A stretch of 50,515 bases of DNA. Origin: Lacrimispora amygdalina (GTDB taxonomy: Bacteria; Bacillota; Clostridia; Lachnospirales; Lachnospiraceae). Below the pieces are notes generated by a model. The model did no database searches and was not told the DNA's origin. It saw nothing but the letters and a program-made list of their open reading frames with translations. Below are positions 14,684-23,337 of this stretch, in pieces. Within the stretch, counting starts at the first letter, position 1. Each line of letters starts with the position of its first letter. The position numbers were made by a program, and so were the translations under genes. The DNA lies in the NCBI RefSeq assembly GCF_003432035.1, contig NZ_QOHO01000007.1, positions 1-50,515 of the forward strand, in the 5' to 3' direction.

Positions 14684-15346
14684 TCATTCGCTTTTTACAA
14701 CCACCCCTAAATACCTTGCCAGTTCAGCCGCCTGGAACAAATCCACAACTGCCCCCTTTAATTCTCTGCACTCATCAGACAGCACAATTCCGTGTATGGT
14801 GCAGCTGGTAAAATCCATTCCCTTCAGCATGGTCTTAAAGAAGCTGGCATTATCCAGATTCACCTGCGTCCACAAAATTTCCTTCATGCGGCACTGGGTT
14901 AGAAATCCCCCATCCAGCTGCGAGCCCGAGAAATGAATATGCTCCATCTTCGATCCGTCAAAATTGGCATAGCGGAAATTACAGTCGGAAATTCTGGTAT
15001 GCAGCATGGTACTGCCGCAAAACCGGGTGCCCACTCCTTTGGAAAAGCTGAATTCCGTCCGGTTAAAATAGCAGTCCTCCAGACCGCAGTTGGAAAAATC
15101 ACAGGAGCGGAAAATAACATCGGTAAATTCCCCTTTTTCAAAGGAACAATCCTGAAACAAACAGTTTTCAAAGATCACAGCGGAAAACTGCATGCGTGAA
15201 ATATCCTCCCCGCTCATACGGACGTTTTGTATCACTGCATCTCTGAGTTCTTCTTCATTCTCTTTTTTTCTGTATAATTCCGCTTCATCTGTAAGGATTA
15301 ATACCTCTTCCCCTGAAAGAATCGGCGCAAGCAGCTTCTCTTTCAT
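14684..15346 (-). CDS. Pentapeptide-repeat protein
   Basis: A 220-residue protein whose central region (about residues 45-190) is built of A(D/N)LxX-type pentapeptides with frequent Cys and Phe (for example FENCLFQDCSFEKGEF and FRSCDFSNCGLEDCYF), predicted to form a right-handed quadrilateral beta-helix. The N-terminal 40 residues and C-terminal AAELARYLGVVVK helix cap the helix. Some family members mimic DNA and protect gyrase; nothing here shows that. Single gene, divergent from the acyl-CoA operon. Confidence 0.85.
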   Translation of the reverse strand: MKEKLLAPILSGEEVLILTDEAELYRKKENEEELRDAVIQNVRMSGEDISRMQFSAVIFENCLFQDCSFEKGEFTDVIFRSCDFSNCGLEDCYFNRTEFSFSKGVGTRFCGSTMLHTRISDCNFRYANFDGSKMEHIHFSGSQLDGGFLTQCRMKEILWTQVNLDNASFFKTMLKGMDFTSCTIHGIVLSDECRELKGAVVDLFQAAELARYLGVVVKSE

Positions 15347-15486
15347 CTAACCATACCCCTTTTTTCCTGTTCTGCCTTTTATTATGCCATACAGCTTCTG
15401 TCCGGACAACCAAAATAAACCAAAGCTTTAAAATTTATGCATAGGCACCGGCTATCAATGAAGGAAAAAAGGCCGAACAGAGCCGA

Positions 15487-15516
15487 TTGGATTTTTACAG
15501 ATGCAACGCTTATAAT
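15487..15516 (+). promoter_or_regulatory. Promoter of the acyl-CoA/ETF operon
   Basis: TTGGAT (15487-15492), 18-base spacer and perfect TATAAT (15511-15516), about 45 bases before the first acyl-CoA dehydrogenase gene. No strong operator palindrome was recognised around it. Confidence 0.6.
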
Positions 15517-15569
15517 AAAAACAGCAAGATTGTTAAAAAAATATTTATTAATACCAGGAGGAAGGAACT

Positions 15570-16754
15570 ATGAGTAAATTATCCAAGGAAGAATTTCAGG
15601 CCTATTTAATGCAGATCCGAAAGCTGGCGGAAGGACCGTTAGAAGAGATCCAGAAGGAAGTCGAGGTTACCAATAAATTCCCGAAAGAATTTTACGATCT
15701 GTCAATAAAAAATGATTTATACCGCTGCGCTCTTCCGGTTGAATACGGCGGCTACGGTCTGTCCGAGCTTGAGATCTTACAGGTACAGGAAGAATTCTCC
15801 AGAGGACCGGGCGGAATGAGAATGCATCTCCACTATGCAATGGACTTAAACTGGAGAATCCTTGATGATTACGGCAGCAGGGAACTGAAAGACGAATACA
15901 TGAACAAGTTCCAGGATAAATCCGTATTTACCTGTTTTGCACTGACTGAGGCAACCGGCGGAACCGGAGCCGATTTACATACCATGGCGGTAAAAGACGG
16001 CGATTCCTATGTATTAAACGGAGAGAAAACTTTAATCTCCCATACAGACTGCTGTGAATTCGCTTATGTAATCGCAGTTACCAATCCTGATTCCAAAAAG
16101 GATGACAGACTTTCCGCATTCTTTGTTCCGATGGATGCTCCCGGATTTGAAGTAATCAACATGCCTCATATGATGGGCTGCCGCGGAGCCGGACACGGGG
16201 AACTGAAATTTACAAACTGTAAGATTGACAAGAAGTATTTATTAGGAAAAGAAGGCCAGGGCCTTGAAATTGCCATGCATTCCTTATCTGTATCCCGTGC
16301 CCATATCGCAGCGAGCAACTTAGGTATGGCTCAGAGAATGCTGGAACTTTCCTTACAGTATGCAAATGACCGTGTAACCTTCGGAAAACCAATCGGAACC
16401 CGTCAGGCAATCCGCTGCAAAATTGCTGATATGTCCATGATGGTTCATGCACTGCGCTGTATGGTTTACGATTTTGCAAAATCCTATGAAGAGAATCCAA
16501 CCGGCGAGTACATTGAAGAGAAAGCAGCAATGTGCAAGCTGTACAGCATTGATACCACCAGAAAGGTCAGCGACGAGATGTTAGAGATCTTCGGCGGAGT
16601 CGGATACTTTGAAGACTGCAAGTACGGTCCTGTAGAACGCCTCTACCGTGACTGCCGCGCAATGTGGCTGGAAGAAGGCGCTCCTACCGTTCAGCGCATC
16701 ACCATTTCCAGAAATACCATCAAGCATGGCGCAAAAATGGAATACATCATCTAA
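15570..16754 (+). CDS. Acyl-CoA dehydrogenase (first, divergent copy)
   Basis: A 394-residue flavoprotein of the acyl-CoA dehydrogenase fold: helical N-domain, central beta domain, and C-terminal helical domain with RVTFGKPIGTRQAIRCKIAD. The catalytic Glu is present in MWLEEGAPTVQR. The FAD-contact loop, usually LTEPxAGSD, reads LTEATGGTGAD, so this copy is divergent and may accept an unusual substrate. It should exchange electrons with the EtfBA encoded downstream, either reducing a 2-enoyl-CoA or oxidising an acyl-CoA. AGGAGG eight bases upstream fixes the start. First gene of an eight-gene operon. Confidence 0.88.
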   Translation: MSKLSKEEFQAYLMQIRKLAEGPLEEIQKEVEVTNKFPKEFYDLSIKNDLYRCALPVEYGGYGLSELEILQVQEEFSRGPGGMRMHLHYAMDLNWRILDDYGSRELKDEYMNKFQDKSVFTCFALTEATGGTGADLHTMAVKDGDSYVLNGEKTLISHTDCCEFAYVIAVTNPDSKKDDRLSAFFVPMDAPGFEVINMPHMMGCRGAGHGELKFTNCKIDKKYLLGKEGQGLEIAMHSLSVSRAHIAASNLGMAQRMLELSLQYANDRVTFGKPIGTRQAIRCKIADMSMMVHALRCMVYDFAKSYEENPTGEYIEEKAAMCKLYSIDTTRKVSDEMLEIFGGVGYFEDCKYGPVERLYRDCRAMWLEEGAPTVQRITISRNTIKHGAKMEYII

Positions 16755-16768
16755 CAGGAATTCACCTT

Positions 16769-16810
16769 GGGGTCATCGGTTCCGTATGGGCCTGATGACC
16801 CCGGGTTTTT
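16769..16810 (+). terminator. Terminator-like hairpin inside the acyl-CoA operon
   Basis: GGGGTCATC (16769-16777) pairs with GATGACCCC (16794-16802) and is followed by GGGTTTTTG. It lies between the first dehydrogenase and the CoA-transferase gene. It could be a partial terminator or mRNA-stabilising hairpin giving the first gene higher expression than the rest. Confidence 0.6.
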
Positions 16811-16826
16811 GTAAAGGAGGATCAGC

Positions 16827-18050
16827 ATGAAACCTTTAGAGGGAGTAAAAGTTGTAGATTTAACCACATATCTTGCAGCCCCTACCACAGTCCGCGTTCT
16901 CGGGGAATGGGGCGCCGACTGCATCAAGATCGAGTCCGCCAAGGGTGATCCTGCAAGAACACAGGGCGCAGTATTTAATATGCCCTATGAAGACGATGAA
17001 AACCTGGCATTTGATGTTGCCAACATGAACAAACGCTTTATCACCCTGGATTTAAAATCCAAAAAAGGTCTGGAAATCGCATACAAACTGATTGGAGAAG
17101 CAGATGTCTTTGTCACCAATACCAGAACCAAATCCTTAACAAAGCTGGGACTTGACTATGACACGTTAAGTGAACGTTTTCCAAAGCTGGTCTTTGCACA
17201 GGTCTTAGGTTATGGGGAAAACGGTCCGGAGAAGGATTCTGCCGGATTTGATGTTACCTGCTACATGGCCAGAGGCGGTGTATTTGGAACTACCGTAAAC
17301 AAAGGCGATGCTCCCATGATCCCCACCAACGGCTTTGGCGACTTCCAGGTTTCCTTAGGCCTTGCATCGGGAATCTGTGCTGCTCTTTATGCACGGGAAA
17401 AATCAGGAAAAGGCGATAAAATCACAGTCTCCCTCCATCATGCTGCAGTTTACGCACTGAGCACTGGAGTGATTTCCGCCCAGTACGGCAACCAGTATCC
17501 AAAAAGCAGGAAGGAAGTTCCCAATCCATTTAATAACGTATACCGCACCAGCGACCAGAAATGGGTGGTAATCTGCTGTCCGGAGTATGACAGAGACTAT
17601 GAAAAGATCATGACACTGTTAGGAAGAACGGACATGGTGGGAAATTCCCGCTACATGAGGTGCGCCGAGGTAAATGCCGGACATTTAAACCATGAGGTCA
17701 TTGATATTCTTGATGAAGCAATCGGCAAACTCACAAGAAAAGATTTAATGAGCATGTTTAAAGCCAATGACTTAGCCTGCGAGGCTGCCTATGAGCCTCT
17801 TGATATGTACGAAGATGAACAGGTCTGGGCCAATCACATCATAGCAAAGATCCCATATCCATCCGGTGAACGCTACCTTCCCACAAACCCGGTAAACTTT
17901 GGTTCTGCCGGAGAACCGGAATATCGGATTGGCGGCTCCCAGGGTGCCCATACGATTGAGATCCTGGAACACCTGGGATACAGCCAGGGTGAAATCGGTG
18001 AGATTCTTGCCTCCGGCGCAGCCACCGGGGAAACAAAGCTGAAAAAATAA
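16827..18050 (+). CDS. Class III (CaiB/BaiF, FldA/HadA-like) CoA-transferase
   Basis: A 407-residue CaiB/BaiF-family protein. The N-terminus (GVKVVDLTTYLAAPTTVRVL), NMNKRFITLDLKSKKGLEI, and GFDVTCYMARGG containing the catalytic Asp are typical. The pattern and spacing resemble the cinnamoyl-CoA:phenyllactate (FldA) and isocaprenoyl-CoA:2-hydroxyisocaproate (HadA) transferases, but no 2-hydroxyacyl-CoA dehydratase subunits lie nearby. It would move CoA between an incoming acid and the pathway product. AAAGGAGG precedes the ATG. Confidence 0.88.
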   Translation: MKPLEGVKVVDLTTYLAAPTTVRVLGEWGADCIKIESAKGDPARTQGAVFNMPYEDDENLAFDVANMNKRFITLDLKSKKGLEIAYKLIGEADVFVTNTRTKSLTKLGLDYDTLSERFPKLVFAQVLGYGENGPEKDSAGFDVTCYMARGGVFGTTVNKGDAPMIPTNGFGDFQVSLGLASGICAALYAREKSGKGDKITVSLHHAAVYALSTGVISAQYGNQYPKSRKEVPNPFNNVYRTSDQKWVVICCPEYDRDYEKIMTLLGRTDMVGNSRYMRCAEVNAGHLNHEVIDILDEAIGKLTRKDLMSMFKANDLACEAAYEPLDMYEDEQVWANHIIAKIPYPSGERYLPTNPVNFGSAGEPEYRIGGSQGAHTIEILEHLGYSQGEIGEILASGAATGETKLKK

Positions 18051-18078
18051 CCACGATAGAATGGAAAGGTGAGATGAC

Positions 18079-19221
18079 ATGAGTTTACTATACACCGAAG
18101 AACAAAAAGAGCTTCTTGCTCTCGTAAAAGAGATGGCTGAAAACGAAATCAAGCCTTACGTAAAAGAAGCAGATGAGAAGGGCGAGTGTCCGAGAGAACT
18201 CTTTCAATGGGGTTTTGATATGGGACTTCACATGCTGGAAATTCCGGAGGAATACGGCGGAACCGGCTTAAGCTATGAAACCACTGCCATGATATTTGAA
18301 GAGCTGGCAAAGGTAGATGCAGGCTATGCCATTACCTTTGTAACTACCTTCGTTGCCTTAAGAAACGTAATTCTTGCAGGAACTAAGGAGCAGGGACAGT
18401 ATTTTGCAGATAAAATCAGACCCGGATCATTTGCAGGGTTTGCCTTAACCGAGCCAAATGCAGGTTCTGACCCGGCTGCCATGCGTTCCACCGCAGTCTT
18501 AGATGGGGATGAATACATCTTAAACGGAACAAAAACCTTCATTACAAACGGAGCGCTCTCCGATGTATTTGTAGGATTTTTCAAAACCAGCCCGGCTGCC
18601 GGACACAAGGGAATTTCCGCCTTTATTATCGATGCTGATACACCTGGCGTTACTGTCGGTGCTCATGAAAATAAAATGGGGCTTCGGCTTTCCAATACCA
18701 CTGACTTAATCTTCGAAAATGTGCGGGTAAAAGCTTCCGCTATGGTTGGCCCGGAAGGCTCCGGCTTTAAGCTGGCTTTAAATGCGCTGAACTTATCCCG
18801 TGCATTTGTGGCAACTCTGGCAGTGGGAATTATGCAGAGAGCCCTTGATGAATCCGTAAAATACGCCAAAGAACGAAAACAGTTCGGAACTCCTTTAATT
18901 AAGTTTCAGATGGTTCAGGCCCTGCTTGCGGATATGGCAATCAAGGTTGAGGCCTCCAGATGCCTGGTTAATAACACCATGCGCATGATGGACCAGGGAA
19001 TCATGGTTCAGAAAGAAGGCTCCATCTGCAAAACCTTTGTCTCCGACTGTGCACAGGAGGTCACCTCCAATGCAGTGCAGATCTTCGGCGGATACGGATA
19101 CAGCAAGGAATATCCGGTAGAAAAGCTGATGAGAGACTGCAAGGTATTCCAGATCTTTGAAGGCGCCAACCAGATCCAGCGTATGACCATTGCAAACGTT
19201 CTGGATAAGGAATACAGATAG
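18079..19221 (+). CDS. Acyl-CoA dehydrogenase (second, canonical copy)
   Basis: A 380-residue acyl-CoA dehydrogenase with canonical motifs: ALTEPNAGSDPAAM FAD loop, FGTPLIKFQMVQALLADMA, and FEGANQIQRMTIANVL with the catalytic Glu. It closely resembles the butyryl-CoA dehydrogenase class that pairs with ETF. Two dehydrogenases in one operon suggest either an oxidising and a reducing arm or two chain or substituent specificities. Twenty-eight bases downstream of the CoA-transferase and 14 bases before etfB. Confidence 0.92.
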   Translation: MSLLYTEEQKELLALVKEMAENEIKPYVKEADEKGECPRELFQWGFDMGLHMLEIPEEYGGTGLSYETTAMIFEELAKVDAGYAITFVTTFVALRNVILAGTKEQGQYFADKIRPGSFAGFALTEPNAGSDPAAMRSTAVLDGDEYILNGTKTFITNGALSDVFVGFFKTSPAAGHKGISAFIIDADTPGVTVGAHENKMGLRLSNTTDLIFENVRVKASAMVGPEGSGFKLALNALNLSRAFVATLAVGIMQRALDESVKYAKERKQFGTPLIKFQMVQALLADMAIKVEASRCLVNNTMRMMDQGIMVQKEGSICKTFVSDCAQEVTSNAVQIFGGYGYSKEYPVEKLMRDCKVFQIFEGANQIQRMTIANVLDKEYR

Positions 19222-19235
19222 GAGGACATAACAGG

Positions 19236-20024
19236 ATGAATATTGTTGTTTGCATCAAGCAGGTTCCGGATACAACAGAGATTAAAATCGATCCGGTAAA
19301 AAACACCCTGATTCGTACAGGTGTACCAAGCATCATGAATCCATTTGACAAAAATGCCTTAGAAACAGGGCTTTCCTTAAAGGACCGCTACGGCGGAAAA
19401 GTGACCGTTATCTCCATGGGACCGCCTCAGGCAAAGGCTGTGTTAAGAGAGGCTCTTTCCATGGGAGCTGATGAGGCTTATCTGGTGACTGACCGTGCAT
19501 TCGGCGGTTCTGATACCTATGCCACCAGCTATATCCTGTCACAGGCCATTAAAAAGCTTGGTGACTTCGATGTAATTCTTGGCGGAAAGCAGGCCATTGA
19601 CGGTGATACAGGACAGACGGCTCCCAGTATCGCAGAACACCTTGGCGCTGCAAGGCTTACTTATATTCTGGATTTAGAGGCAGAAGGGGATAAGGTAACT
19701 GCCAGACGGCAGGTGGAGGAAGGCATTGAAGTGATTGAGGCACACTTTCCCATTCTTTGTACTGCAACAAAGGAAAGCAACAAACCCAGATATGCGACCA
19801 TAAAGAGAAAAATCGCCTCTTTAAAAGCAGAGATTCCGGAGATCACTCTGACTGACTTACCAGATGCGGATGTGTCAAAAATGGGACTCAAAGGCTCTCC
19901 CACCAAGGTAAAAGCCACTTTCACACCAAAACGGACCGCCTGCGGCGTGACCATAGAGGGAAATACTCCCGGTGAAATTGCTAACGCACTGATCGGCAAG
20001 CTGGCCGACGGGAAAATACTGTAA
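19236..20024 (+). CDS. etfB: Electron transfer flavoprotein, beta subunit
   Basis: A 262-residue EtfB (FixA-like) starting MNIVVCIKQVPDTTEIKID, with INPFDKNALE-type (MNPFDKNALE), GGKQAIDGDTGQTAP and nucleotide-loop motifs intact. Together with EtfA it forms the FAD-containing electron carrier for the two dehydrogenases. The sequence layout resembles ETFs of clostridial bifurcating dehydrogenase complexes, but bifurcation cannot be judged from motifs alone. GGAGG lies upstream of the ATG. Confidence 0.95.
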   Translation: MNIVVCIKQVPDTTEIKIDPVKNTLIRTGVPSIMNPFDKNALETGLSLKDRYGGKVTVISMGPPQAKAVLREALSMGADEAYLVTDRAFGGSDTYATSYILSQAIKKLGDFDVILGGKQAIDGDTGQTAPSIAEHLGAARLTYILDLEAEGDKVTARRQVEEGIEVIEAHFPILCTATKESNKPRYATIKRKIASLKAEIPEITLTDLPDADVSKMGLKGSPTKVKATFTPKRTACGVTIEGNTPGEIANALIGKLADGKIL

Positions 20025-20040
20025 AAGGAGGCCGAAGAAA

Positions 20041-21051
20041 ATGAGTTTTGAGACATGGAAGGATGTTTGGGTATTTGTAGAATGTTTTAAAGATCAGCCC
20101 AAAAGTGTGGGACTGGAACTTTTAGGCCAGGGCAGAAAGCTGGCAGAAGGTTTAAAACAGGATCTCTGCGCTGTGGTAATCGGAAAAGATACGAAAGAAG
20201 CCGTGAAAGCTGCCGGAGAATATGGTGCGGATAAAATTTATGTGGTTGAGGGAGAGGAATATGAAGATTACTCTGCCGATGCCTATGGAAATGTATTTTT
20301 AAAACTGTGTGAACTGTATCATCCCAATACGATCTTAGTTGGCGCGACGGTAAATGGCAGGGACTTGGGATCCAAAATCGCCGTAAGCCTGCGCACCGGT
20401 CTGACTGCAGACTGTACCGCCCTCAGCGTTGATGAGGAAACCGGCAATGTTGTCTGGGAGCGGCCTGCTTTCGGCGGCAATTTATATGCACAGATTCTTT
20501 GCAGTGAAACCAGACCCCAGATGGGCACCTGCAGACCGGGTGCATTTAAGAAACCGGAAAAAAATCCGGATAACGAACCGGTTGTGATCCGCAGGGAAAT
20601 CCGGACCCCGGACGAAGAAATACGGACGAAGGTAATTGACTTTATCAAAGCCTGTGATGACAATGACATCCGTCTTGATGAAGCTGAAATCATCGTTTCC
20701 GGCGGCCGCGGAATGAAATCTGCCGAAAACTTTGTCCTGTTAAAGGAGCTGGCCGATGTGCTTAACGGTACGGTAGGCTGCTCCCGCGCTGCGGTTGATG
20801 CAGGCTGGATGCCGCAGACCAAGCAGGTTGGGCAGACGGGTGCAACCGTTTCCCCGAAAATTTATTTTGCCTGCGGTATTTCAGGAGCAGTGCAGCATGT
20901 AGCCGGAATGAGTGAATCAGGAACCATCATTGCCATTAACAAAGATGAAACCGCTCCGATTTTCGAGGTTGCGGACTATTGCATCGTGGGCGATTTATTT
21001 GAAGTGGTTCCTGCTCTGGTCAAAGAGCTGAAGGCGAGGCAGCAGGGATAA
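20041..21051 (+). CDS. etfA: Electron transfer flavoprotein, alpha subunit
   Basis: A 336-residue EtfA (FixB-like). The N-terminal domain binds EtfB, and the C-terminal FAD domain shows SGGRGMKSAENFVLLKEL, GCSRAAVDAGWMP, QVGQTGATVSP and the CGISGAVQHVAGM motif. No N-terminal ferredoxin extension is present, unlike the CarE-type EtfA of caffeate respiration. Overlaps nothing; 16 bases after etfB with AAAGGAGG upstream. Confidence 0.95.
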   Translation: MSFETWKDVWVFVECFKDQPKSVGLELLGQGRKLAEGLKQDLCAVVIGKDTKEAVKAAGEYGADKIYVVEGEEYEDYSADAYGNVFLKLCELYHPNTILVGATVNGRDLGSKIAVSLRTGLTADCTALSVDEETGNVVWERPAFGGNLYAQILCSETRPQMGTCRPGAFKKPEKNPDNEPVVIRREIRTPDEEIRTKVIDFIKACDDNDIRLDEAEIIVSGGRGMKSAENFVLLKELADVLNGTVGCSRAAVDAGWMPQTKQVGQTGATVSPKIYFACGISGAVQHVAGMSESGTIIAINKDETAPIFEVADYCIVGDLFEVVPALVKELKARQQG

Positions 21052-21092
21052 CCGGATCATACCTCTGCTCTTCATTTCCAAGGAGAAGGGTT

Positions 21093-22727
21093 ATGCTTGA
21101 AGAAATAAAAATAAATCCTGATTTAAAACTTCAGTATTTGAGTAACGGATACTGGTCGGACCGGACACTTACGGACTGCTTTCATGAGTCAGTTAAAAAA
21201 TATCCGGACCGGGAATATGTCGTTGATGACCGTGGAAACCGGTATACATACAGGCAGATGGATGAGGCCGCTTCCAAAGTGGCGGCCTTTCTCCGTTCCC
21301 AGGGAATCGGCCCCGGTGATGTGGTTTCCTATCAGATCCCCATCTGGAGCGAATTCGCAGTGATCACCATCGCCTGCTTTAAGGCAGGTGCCGCCGCCCA
21401 CCCGATTGCCATGTCATACGAGGAAAAGGAACTGGTCCGCTGTTTGAATTTAACGCAGTCGAAGGCTTACTTCGCTCCCACTTACTTTCACAAAACCGAT
21501 TATGAGGAGCTGATTCTATCGGCACTGCCCCATATTAACAGCCTTCGCGCAGTGGTTTTGCTGGATCAGATGAGGGAGAAAAAAAGCAGCTGCTATACCT
21601 GGAAGGAAATTCTTCATGACTATAAGCCGTTAAGGAAAGAGGATTGTTTTAAGCAGACAGGGCAGGATATTGCCGCCATTCTTGGAACATCCGGCACTAC
21701 CTGCGGCTCCAAGGGCGTGATTTTAACTCACGACAACATCCGTTACAGTGAGGAAACCTTTAACCGGGAGCTGGGACTTACAATGGAAGATATCATGTTT
21801 ATGCCTGCTCCCCTAAACCATGCAACAGGCTTTCATCATGGTATTATCGCTCCCATGCTTACCGGTGCAAAGGTAGTTTTGCAGCAGAAATACTGCTGCC
21901 GGGAGGCCATTGACTTAATGAACCGGGAGGCCTGTACCTATTCCATGGGCGCCACTCCTTTTATCTATGATATTTTAAGGGATTTAGAGACCAACGGAGG
22001 TGCCATCCCCTCTCTTAAATTCTATTTATGCGGTGGCGCTCCTGTTCCGGGCTATATGGTACAGAAGGCCTGGGATTACGGAATTCTTCTATGCGAGGTG
22101 TATGGCTCTACGGAAAGCGTTCCTCATGTTTTCGTCAGACCCGGTGATGCTTTAAAACTGAACGGAACCACTTCGGGAAAACCGCTTGCGGGAATTGAAA
22201 TCCGGGTGGTGGACGAAAACGGTGCGGACGTTCCTTTTGGAACTGCCGGAGAAGAACTGTCAAGAGGCCCCAATGTATTTGTGGGATATTTAAAAAACCG
22301 CGGGATTACAGATGAAGTTCTTGACGATGACGGCTGGTTTCACAGCGGAGATCTCTGCGTTATGGATGAGGATGGGAACATCCGGATTATCGGACGAAAG
22401 AAAGATATGATCGTCCGGGGCGGAGAAAATTTAAATTCCAATGAAATCAACGACAATTTAGAGGGCTGTCCCGGCATTCTGGATCATACGGTCATCGGTA
22501 TGCCTGACGAACGTCTGGGGGAACGGATCTGCGCTTTTGTGGTTCCCGCAGAGGGTTTTGAAAGCTTATCCCTGTCTGATGTGATCGAATATTTAAAGGA
22601 GCAGCGCATATCCAAACGCTTCTGGCCGGAACGTCTGGAATTAATTGACCGGATCCCCCATACAGGAAGCGGAAAGGTAAAAAAATATATGCTGCGGGAA
22701 GAGCTGTTAAAACGGATGAAGGGGTGA
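21093..22727 (+). CDS. AMP-forming acyl-CoA ligase (CaiC-like)
   Basis: A 544-residue adenylate-forming enzyme. The phosphate-binding loop reads LGTSGTTCGSKGVILTH, a variant of the usual SGTTGxPKG. Further motifs are VYGSTES, GWFHSGDLCVMDEDG, IGRKKDMIVRGGENL and the A10 lysine region HTGSGKVKKYMLREEL. It would activate a carboxylic acid with ATP and CoA, priming the pathway that the CoA-transferase then sustains, as CaiC and CaiB do for carnitine. Substrate not predictable. Confidence 0.9.
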   Translation: MLEEIKINPDLKLQYLSNGYWSDRTLTDCFHESVKKYPDREYVVDDRGNRYTYRQMDEAASKVAAFLRSQGIGPGDVVSYQIPIWSEFAVITIACFKAGAAAHPIAMSYEEKELVRCLNLTQSKAYFAPTYFHKTDYEELILSALPHINSLRAVVLLDQMREKKSSCYTWKEILHDYKPLRKEDCFKQTGQDIAAILGTSGTTCGSKGVILTHDNIRYSEETFNRELGLTMEDIMFMPAPLNHATGFHHGIIAPMLTGAKVVLQQKYCCREAIDLMNREACTYSMGATPFIYDILRDLETNGGAIPSLKFYLCGGAPVPGYMVQKAWDYGILLCEVYGSTESVPHVFVRPGDALKLNGTTSGKPLAGIEIRVVDENGADVPFGTAGEELSRGPNVFVGYLKNRGITDEVLDDDGWFHSGDLCVMDEDGNIRIIGRKKDMIVRGGENLNSNEINDNLEGCPGILDHTVIGMPDERLGERICAFVVPAEGFESLSLSDVIEYLKEQRISKRFWPERLELIDRIPHTGSGKVKKYMLREELLKRMKG

Positions 22728-22733
22728 CTGGCT

Positions 22734-23288
22734 ATGACTCAACAAACATTCGGACCAAGAAGATGCCGTGATACAAGAAAACCTCCTGCAAACCAGTGTC
22801 CGGAGGTATCCTTTTACCGATGCGAAACGTGTGGCGGACTGTTTCCCGCCACCGGCACACCAACCCTCAGTGAAATGGAAATCGTATGCTGTGGTTCAAA
22901 AGCGGTCCATTTAATACCGGAATCACCGGATCTGGTAAAAGAAAAGATACACTTTAGCTATCGAATCACCGGCGGCTACAATGACAACGCCGTGGAGGTA
23001 TTCTGGGAAGCTCTAAAACCGGAATATATGCCGGAATGGATGTATTTAAAAACATTTACCGGAGGTTATTTAAAATATATACCCAGGGCAAAGCGTCCTC
23101 CTCTTGTTTTTTCCCTGGCAGACACCGATGCCTTTGCCTACTGCGATGAAGACCCATGCCTGGAATGCGTCTTCCGCTGTAAACGTGGATTTGTAATCTA
23201 TTCCTATTCCAGGGAAACAGGGCTGACAGCGATTCCGCTTGACAAAATGACGGCGCAGTGGCAGTCCGGTGCAAAAGAGAAAGCTTAA
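22734..23288 (+). CDS. Unknown protein with desulforedoxin-like four-Cys N-terminus
   Basis: A 184-residue protein, six bases after the ligase. Residues about 28-55 carry C-x2-C (Cys30, Cys33) followed by adjacent Cys52-Cys53 (EIVCCGSKAVHL), the spacing of desulforedoxin or the N-terminal iron centre of desulfoferrodoxin. The rest is not a superoxide reductase domain; instead a region with GGYNDNAVEVFW and LKTFTGGYLKYIP leads to a second Cys-rich motif (YCDEDPCLECVFRCKRGF). It could be an iron or zinc protein serving electron transfer to the dehydrogenases, or a regulator. Function unknown. Confidence 0.7.
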   Translation: MTQQTFGPRRCRDTRKPPANQCPEVSFYRCETCGGLFPATGTPTLSEMEIVCCGSKAVHLIPESPDLVKEKIHFSYRITGGYNDNAVEVFWEALKPEYMPEWMYLKTFTGGYLKYIPRAKRPPLVFSLADTDAFAYCDEDPCLECVFRCKRGFVIYSYSRETGLTAIPLDKMTAQWQSGAKEKA

Positions 23289-23337
23289 TCCAGAGTTTTC
23301 ATGACTGACAGACTATTTAAATATTGGAGGGAACATT

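Noticed and set aside
16827-22727. Carnitine-reducing cai operon
   Set aside because: There is no CaiD hydratase and no betaine/carnitine transporter; the permease is GntP-like, and the CoA-transferase looks more like FldA/HadA.
22734-23288. Superoxide reductase (desulfoferrodoxin)
   Set aside because: The catalytic His/Cys iron site of the C-terminal domain is missing; only the N-terminal four-Cys pattern is similar.
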